This document shows positions 5,231-5,350 of a stretch of 5,350 nt of DNA, piece after piece. The translations under genes were made by a program, and so were the position numbers. This DNA comes from Candidatus Zixiibacteriota bacterium (lineage in GTDB: Bacteria; Zixibacteria; MSB-5A5; JAUVRN01), in assembly GCA_030597645.1 (NCBI GenBank), contig JAUVRN010000166.1, positions 1 through 5,350 on the forward strand. Reading direction: 5' to 3'. Each line of letters opens with the position of its first letter. The stretch's first letter is position 1. The notes below the pieces were generated by a model. The model worked only from the letters and a program-made list of their open reading frames with translations, had not been told where the DNA came from and ran no database searches.

Positions 5231-5350
5231 ATGGCTACAGACCTATTCTACGAGGAGCAGCGGTCTCTACGACCCTGGTTGTGGCCCCTGATGATCATCC
5301 TCATCGGCGTGGTCTGGTACATTTTCCTGCGCCAGATATTCGGCGGCCAA
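5231..5350 (+). CDS. N-terminus of a small membrane protein, DUF6141-like (partial)
   Basis: Forty codons run from ATG to the window edge without a stop. After a short polar start (MATDLFYEEQRSLRP) comes one hydrophobic span, about residues 16-33 (WLWPLMIILIGVVWYIFL), and then RQIFGGQ. The pattern of FxEEQR, a W-L-W entry and a single helix followed by a Q-[IV]-[FV]-x-G turn resembles small DUF6141-type membrane proteins of unknown function, which usually have a second helix further on. That link is from memory of the pattern and is tentative. The start is firm because an in-frame TAG lies only 10 nt upstream, with no alternative start between. There is no ribosome site at normal spacing: the nearest, GGAG (5211-5214), is 16 nt away. 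The gene is divergent from the glycosyltransferase. Confidence 0.72.
   Translation, partial: MATDLFYEEQRSLRPWLWPLMIILIGVVWYIFLRQIFGGQ

Noticed and set aside
5161..5350. Open frame from ATG at 5161 running to the window end in another frame
   Set aside because: It would overlap the membrane-protein gene out of frame; its translation is rich in Pro, Arg and His and lacks the coherent hydrophobic helix of the frame starting at 5231.
1..5350. Defence system, mobile element, CRISPR array, tRNA or rRNA
   Set aside because: No transposase, integrase, nuclease, toxin-antitoxin or repeat-spacer pattern and no tRNA-like fold was seen; gene content is ordinary chromosomal.

Overview
This is a GC-rich bacterial window with seven or eight ordinary chromosomal genes. 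There are no RNA genes, insertion sequences, phage genes or CRISPR arrays. Two features point to the Bacteroidota/Rhodothermota/Ignavibacteria side of the tree. One is an exported protein ending in a type IX secretion (T9SS) type A, FlgD-like sorting domain (NYPNPFNPST motif). The other is a coiled-coil C-terminus of the kind found on S74-type surface proteins. The high GC content makes a Rhodothermales-like organism a reasonable guess, but other high-GC phyla with such sorting domains are possible. This is inference, not a search result.

Layout. 1-88: the last 28 codons of a + strand gene ending in a coiled coil. 99-131: a UUCG-loop hairpin that ends that gene and overlaps the stop codon of convergent surE. 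105-899 (-): surE, the 5'/3'-nucleotidase. 900-1071: a divergent promoter region. 1072-3069 (+): a tight three-gene operon of a class I SAM methyltransferase, a RidA/YjgF-family protein and a PhzF-family protein, with gaps of 8 nt and 1 nt. 3070-3354: a non-coding stretch with inverted repeats, ending in a strong Shine-Dalgarno. 3355-4287 (+): the T9SS-exported protein, with a textbook rho-independent terminator at 4309-4341. 4362-5057 (-): a family 2 glycosyltransferase. 5058-5230: a divergent intergenic region holding a 17-bp direct repeat. 5231-5350 (+): the start of a small membrane protein running off the window.

How the genes work together. The methyltransferase-Rid-PhzF operon is the only cluster that looks functionally joined. 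It suggests modification or clean-up of a small metabolite, probably an amine, imine or cyclic acid, but no substrate can be read from the sequence. The Rid protein lacks the arginine that canonical RidA imine deaminases use, so it is probably not a housekeeping RidA. surE, the exported protein, the glycosyltransferase and the membrane protein look like independent units. I found no clear undescribed system. The items most worth a second look are the operon, the Rid active-site change, the orphan N-terminal domain of the exported protein, and the direct repeat abutting the last gene.
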